From contig JAPTMU010000108.1 of the NCBI GenBank assembly GCA_028583405.1, positions 42,501 through 106,500 on the forward strand: a stretch of 64,000 nucleotides of DNA, given 5' to 3'. This DNA comes from Pogonophryne albipinna. Taxonomy: Eukaryota > Chordata > Actinopteri > Perciformes > Artedidraconidae. A program made the position numbers and the translations under genes. Position 1 is the stretch's first letter. The number at the start of each line of letters is the position of its first letter. Of the stretch, positions 60,171 to 64,000 are shown piece after piece. The notes below the pieces were generated by a model. That model worked only from the letters and a program-made list of their open reading frames with translations. It ran no database searches and was not told where the DNA came from.

Positions 60171-60690
60171 CAGGTTAGACTTGCCCCTCCAGGTTGCCCC
60201 TCCAGGTTAGACTTGCCCCTCCAGGTTAGACTTACCCCTCCATGTTAGACTTGCCCCTCCAGGTTAGACTTACCTCTCCATGTTAGACTTACCCCTCCAG
60301 GTTAGACTTGCCCCTCCAGGTTAGACTTGCCCCTGCAGGTTAGACTTGCCCCTCCAGGTTAGACTTGCCCCTACAGGTTAGACTTGCCCCTCCAGGTTAG
60401 ACTTGCCCCTCCAAGTTAGACTTGCCCCTCCAGGTTAGACTTGCCCCTCCAGGTTAGACTTGCCCCTACAGGTTAGACTTGCCCCTCCAGGTTAGACTTG
60501 CCCCTCCAGGTTAGACTTGCCCCTCCAGGTTAGACTTGCCCCTCCAGGTTAGACTTGCCCCTCCAAGTTAGACTTGCCCCTCCAGGTTAGACTTGCCCCT
60601 CCAGGTTAGACTTGCCCCTCCAGGTTAGACTTGCCCCTCCAGGTTAGACTTGCCCCTACAGGTTAGACTTGCCCCTACAGGTTAGACTAG
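60160..60690. repeat. 19-bp minisatellite derived from LINE sequence
   Basis: About 28 units of TTGCCCCTCCAGGTTAGAC. The first unit is continuous with the LINE segment AAATTGCCCCTCCAGGTTAG encoding KLPLQV, so the unit was recruited from the LINE. Confidence 0.92.
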
Positions 60691-60809
60691 TCTGTGGCTT
60701 CTGGTCTGGTTTCAGTGTCTCGTGTTTTACCTTTGTTTCATGTCTGTTTTCATGTTTGTATACGGTTGTTGACGTACAGCACTTTGTTCAGCTTGTTTGT
60801 AGAAAGCAA

Positions 60810-60880
60810 GTGGACAGTTTGTAGAAAGCAAGTGGACAGTTTGTAGAAAGCAAGTGGACAGTTTGTAGAAAGCAAGTGGA
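60810..60880. repeat. 22-bp repeat GTTTGTAGAAAGCAAGTGGACA, 3.5 copies
   Basis: Perfect tandem units of AGTTTGTAGAAAGCAAGTGG plus AC. Confidence 0.93.
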
Positions 60881-61262
60881 CAACACGCCTCGTCTTTGGG
60901 GGAAGCTGCAGCGAAGAGCCAAAATGCTTCGTTTGCCATCACTTATTATTAGTGTTATTATCTTCATTTCTGTTTCATGGCATTTGAGTCTTATTGTTGG
61001 TCACTTGGTCACGTGGGTCGCCTGCTGGATGCCGGTTGGGAGGATATGATGGGAAGAGGTTGCTCTGATTGACCGTTATGAAACTCTTTGGACTGTTGTA
61101 TTGAGTTGCCTTGAAAAGCAAGTAAAGATGCATTCAATTAATAACAGCTGTTCCCACTGGTGTTAACGGGTGAGCTTTCCTGAGCTAACCAGCTAACTGT
61201 GGGATGCTATGAGAATATAAGGATGTAAAAACACTCTTTCTGGATTGATGGTTTGTAAAAAG

Positions 61263-61911
61263 CAGTGGCGAACCGTGTCTATCGCAACTGGACCTTCTGT
61301 AGCCACCCCCTCCACGGCATTATAATGTCCGTCTTTTCACTGAATTGTCGTCTTGAAAAGTGTACTCACAACAATTCTGCAACAACTTCATCTCCACCTG
61401 TTGCTCTTGTCATTTCAACGTTAAAAACAATAAAACGGCATGAATTGCTTCGTCGCATTCATCTAGATCCTCTGCCTCGAGCCAGTGAACTAGCGGGCCT
61501 TCTAGAGCACCTGGGACCGAGGGAAACTCTGGAAGAACACGCCCATTGGCTACAAATCAATATATGATTGGTTGATCAAACTGTCAGTCCAAACGTACGC
61601 TCTCATTCAGTGCAACGGCCAGGGCATTCGATCAAGGATGTAGAATACCTGGTTGAAGGATATTCTACCCAGAGACCCAGAACAAGATCTGATTGGTTGC
61701 TTTCTTTTCTAACACAAACCCACTGAAATGCGTAGAGCATGGTCCGAGAAGGACAATCAAATCAACGTAACACTGTGATATTACAGATCAACAACACAGA
61801 TACCATTCTCATTTATTCATTTTATTTATATAATGAAATGGATGTTTTGTTTTATCTGAGTGTTCCAGGGTGTTCTCTGAACACCTTGAAGGCCCTGACG
61901 GTTCGCCACTG
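61263..61911. mobile_element. 649-bp hAT MITE
   Basis: Ends CAGTGGCGAACCGT and ACGGTTCGCCACTG. A perfect 8-bp duplication, GTAAAAAG, lies at 61255-61262 and 61912-61919. No transposase. Same terminal family as 49913-50799. Confidence 0.93.
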
Positions 61912-62229
61912 GTAAAAAGTGATAAAAGATAGATGAACGTCCCAGTGTCTCAAAGTCCACAGATATTCACTTCAAATCAGACAAAAGCAGCATTTGAAGA
62001 CATTTAGCAGGGAAACGTAGTTTGACTCGATAGCAGAATAGTTTGATATAAGACGGCTCTCTTTATATTGAAGCTCTTTCTCAGTTTCTTCAGGAATAGT
62101 TTTGTGAAGCAAAGCAGCTTTGGTCCTGCTCTCTGAATATAAATCAGTTTTCAGAAGAGAAGCCTCCTCTCTCTCTTTGTGTGAAACACAGCAGGAGGTC
62201 CATAAAGAGAGGAAGATTTGACCGAGTCT

Positions 62230-62626
62230 GAGGGTGTTTCTCAATCTCGAGGACGCTTGCTTGGTAGCACATGTCTTCCGAGTCACTTGCTTCAGAAGCG
62301 AGGCAAGAATCCTTCCTGCCATTCGGAAAACAAAGAGTGGAACAGGCGAGCAAGTGTGCAGGTGTGCTTCATATGAGAGGCCCCGCCTCTTACATCTTCC
62401 ACCACAGATTTGGGGAAATTGGTCCGTACGCAAAGCATTGTGGGGATTTTAAGACCGCAGAGTCTACACATGTGCAGCCTCGAAATGTCTCGCTACGAAG
62501 TACGCCGGGCTCGGTAGAATTCCAAGTATGCTGGACATTGGAACAGTCCTTCGGCGGCACTCGATGACGTAGCATGCTTGAAATAGTGGCTCTGGAGCAG
62601 CTTTACTCGACATTGAGAAACACCCA
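62230..62626. mobile_element. MITE with GGGTGTTTCTCAAT ends
   Basis: GGGTGTTTCTCAAT at the left and ATTGAGAAACACCC at the right, about 395 bp apart. GAGTCT flanks both sides, possibly a partial target duplication. Confidence 0.8.
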
Positions 62627-62650
62627 GAGTCTTAAATCCTTAAGGACACA

Positions 62651-62752
62651 TAAAGGCCAGACGCACCAAGCTGACCCCGGAAAAGACAGGACGGTGCGGG
62701 ACACACCGATCTGAGTAGGACGACAGGACGCTCATCGACGGCCTTTAGAGTT
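62651..62752. mobile_element. Short relative of the 3070-3608 element
   Basis: AAAGGCCAGACGCACCAAGCTGAC at the left (first 20 bases similar to the TIR at 3075) and GACGGCCTTTAGAG at the right. The interior TCAGATCGGTGTGTC (reverse strand) matches TCAGATTGGTGTGTC in the long copy. Internally deleted. Confidence 0.6.
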
Positions 62753-63136
62753 TCCTCGAGAGGTGAATCAGAGAAAGACCAGAGAGTTTCATAATTACCT
62801 CCAAATCTACTTTATTGAGTCTGTAAAGTTAGTGGGATCTGGTTGCATCTTCAATTTATTACATTTATTATCTTAATAGCCTTATAATAGTTACCATTAG
62901 ATCACTAGACATGTTCTATAATGTTTACTTATGACAGTACATTTTTTAATTTAATTTGACTGAACAATATTTAATCTTACATCTCCTTCTGTTCAGAATC
63001 CTGCAGCTCCCTTCAACTCTGCATCATTGAGCTTGTATTTATTATAGATAGATATCTTCATCTGCACACTGGTCTTGCAACATAACCTGCACTATTTAAC
63101 TCTAATCTATCCTATACTCTGTTTCATTTTGCACTA

Positions 63137-63840
63137 TACAGGGGGTCCGCGGGGTCTTCAGAAGTATTCAAAGTTGATCAATTTAGCAAAAATGAAGGCT
63201 ATTCAAAAGTATTAAAGGGCATTTCCCAAGGTGTCACATTTTGTAGCTTGTCTTCAGTAAGTATATGAATGGTCCAGAGAGGTTGTATTCTACAGTCTGC
63301 CTGAATGTAATCATGGCGTAGGTGTGTAGTGTGATTCTGTGTAGTTTACTGATGGCATCCCGTTGGGTTTGACGTCATCTGAACAGGACATCGCACGCTC
63401 ACTGCTTGATCATCACATGTCACTTGTTAGACGCTTTTATCCAAAGCGACTCACAGACTCAACACTGAGGACAATCCCCACAGGAGCACTTTGGGGTGAA
63501 GTGTCTCAGGGACACAACGACATGCTGACTGCAGTGGGGTTTGAACCTGTGACCCCCTGACCCCAACACCAAGGCTCTATCCACTGCGCCACACGCCTCC
63601 CGCTTGATAGCGCGCGAGGTCCGTTTACGCCGGTTGTTAAACAACATCGTTACGGGGAAATGCAAGTCTGCGTCCAAATGGCTGGAAGATCAGGAGGAAG
63701 CACAATCAGTACTGTATAGTCAATGTGAGGTGAAGTGTGTCGCCAAGGTAACCGGTTAGAACTCGAAGTGGCGATGAGGTCTTAACATGTATAGAAAGGT
63801 CTTAAAAGGTTTTACATCTGACTTCAGGGTTCCTGCTTAT
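63137..63840. mobile_element. Dispersed element, copy 2, with SINE insertion
   Basis: Starts GGGGGTCCGCGGGGTCTTC and ends near GTAACCGGTTAGAACTCGAA...TTCAGGGTTCCTGC, like 19245-20400. It contains the SINE at 63419-63599. Confidence 0.7.
63419..63599 (-). mobile_element. tRNA-derived SINE, minus strand
   Basis: Reverse complement reads GGTTCAAACCCC (B-box-like) then GTGTCCCTGAGACACTTCAC and GCTTTGGATAAAAGCGTCTA, matching the SINE at 34848-35203 without its MITE. Confidence 0.82.
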
Positions 63841-64000
63841 CTGTGTTTGTATTTCTGTATTATGTCCTTTATCGAACATGTTGCATCGTTTTACTTGAAT
63901 TTAAATGTGTGGAACCAACTATTTAAATATCATGAGGTCTGAAAGCAGCCTCTCATCTGCAGCAGAAACAATAGTCTGTTAAACGTCTTTAAACCTTTTA

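Larger units (their letters stand above)
45378..64000 (+). other. samd5: samd5 intron 1 (to window end)
   Basis: The intron runs from the donor GTAGGA to at least the window end. No exon-like sequence encoding the expected short SAMD5 C-terminus was recognised. Beyond the repeats and mobile elements listed separately, 48295-49904, 50808-51218, 53857-54020, 56360-57085, 60885-61254, 61920-62230 and 62760-63136 hold nothing I can name. They are AT-rich, with a 22-bp tandem duplication near 48337-48385. Confidence 0.6.

Noticed and set aside
62144..62433. 153- and 69-codon minus-strand frames
   Set aside because: No recognisable domain; they run into a MITE end at 62230 and have no splice or promoter support.
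45378..64000. Second coding exon of samd5
   Set aside because: Looked for an acceptor followed by codons for a VPMAGILEYL-like start; none seen by eye. A spliced search with the SAMD5 C-terminus would settle it.

Overview
The window is vertebrate DNA, almost certainly from a teleost fish and probably a percomorph (the order is my inference). It has spliced genes with GT-AG introns, long (TG)n tracts, hAT-type miniature transposons with 8-bp target duplications, a Rex3-like and an L2-like LINE fragment, a tRNA-derived SINE, and gene order stxbp5 then samd5, as on human 6q24. There are no bacterial-type operons, rRNAs, tRNA genes or CRISPR arrays. Tandem repeats fill roughly 40% of the window by my estimate.

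Region 1 (1-24285) is the 3' half of stxbp5 (tomosyn-1) on the + strand. Fifteen exons join in a single frame from 344 to the stop at 22837-22839 and encode about 700 residues: the end of the first beta-propeller region, the hypervariable linker built from five small phase 1-1 exons, the second propeller, and a C-terminal R-SNARE motif with its zero-layer arginine. The 5' exons lie upstream of the window. A likely 3'UTR runs to a poly(A) signal at 24262 and would contain an 800-bp, 10-bp-period TCATGTGG array.

Region 2 (24286-44951) is intergenic or upstream-of-samd5 DNA, mostly arrays: a 20-bp minisatellite split by a hAT transposon, a 51-bp array that looks like repeated 3' splice sites, nested TTAA-flanked elements, a GC-rich candidate first exon near 33.4-33.85 kb, a 32-bp array, a SINE carrying a nested hAT MITE, and a 9.2-kb satellite of a 24-bp unit ending about 160 bp before samd5.

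Region 3 (44952-64000) is samd5 coding exon 1 (SAM domain) followed by its intron. The intron holds two adjacent arrays with 44-bp units, a C-rich array, two related hAT elements with perfect target duplications, a 987-bp transposon, and LINE and SINE fragments. I did not find the short second coding exon of samd5, so it probably lies beyond the window.

The most unusual signal is that tandem duplication has repeatedly captured exon/intron junctions of stxbp5. The 5' splice sites of two consecutive exons (ending 12538 and 17949) each seed a minisatellite whose every unit carries exon sequence plus the donor, giving dozens of decoy donors. Two 3' splice sites (344 and 19002) are each preceded by a local duplication. 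A further exon is bracketed by (TG)n and (CA)n, and another intron holds an array of the branch-point consensus TACTAAC.
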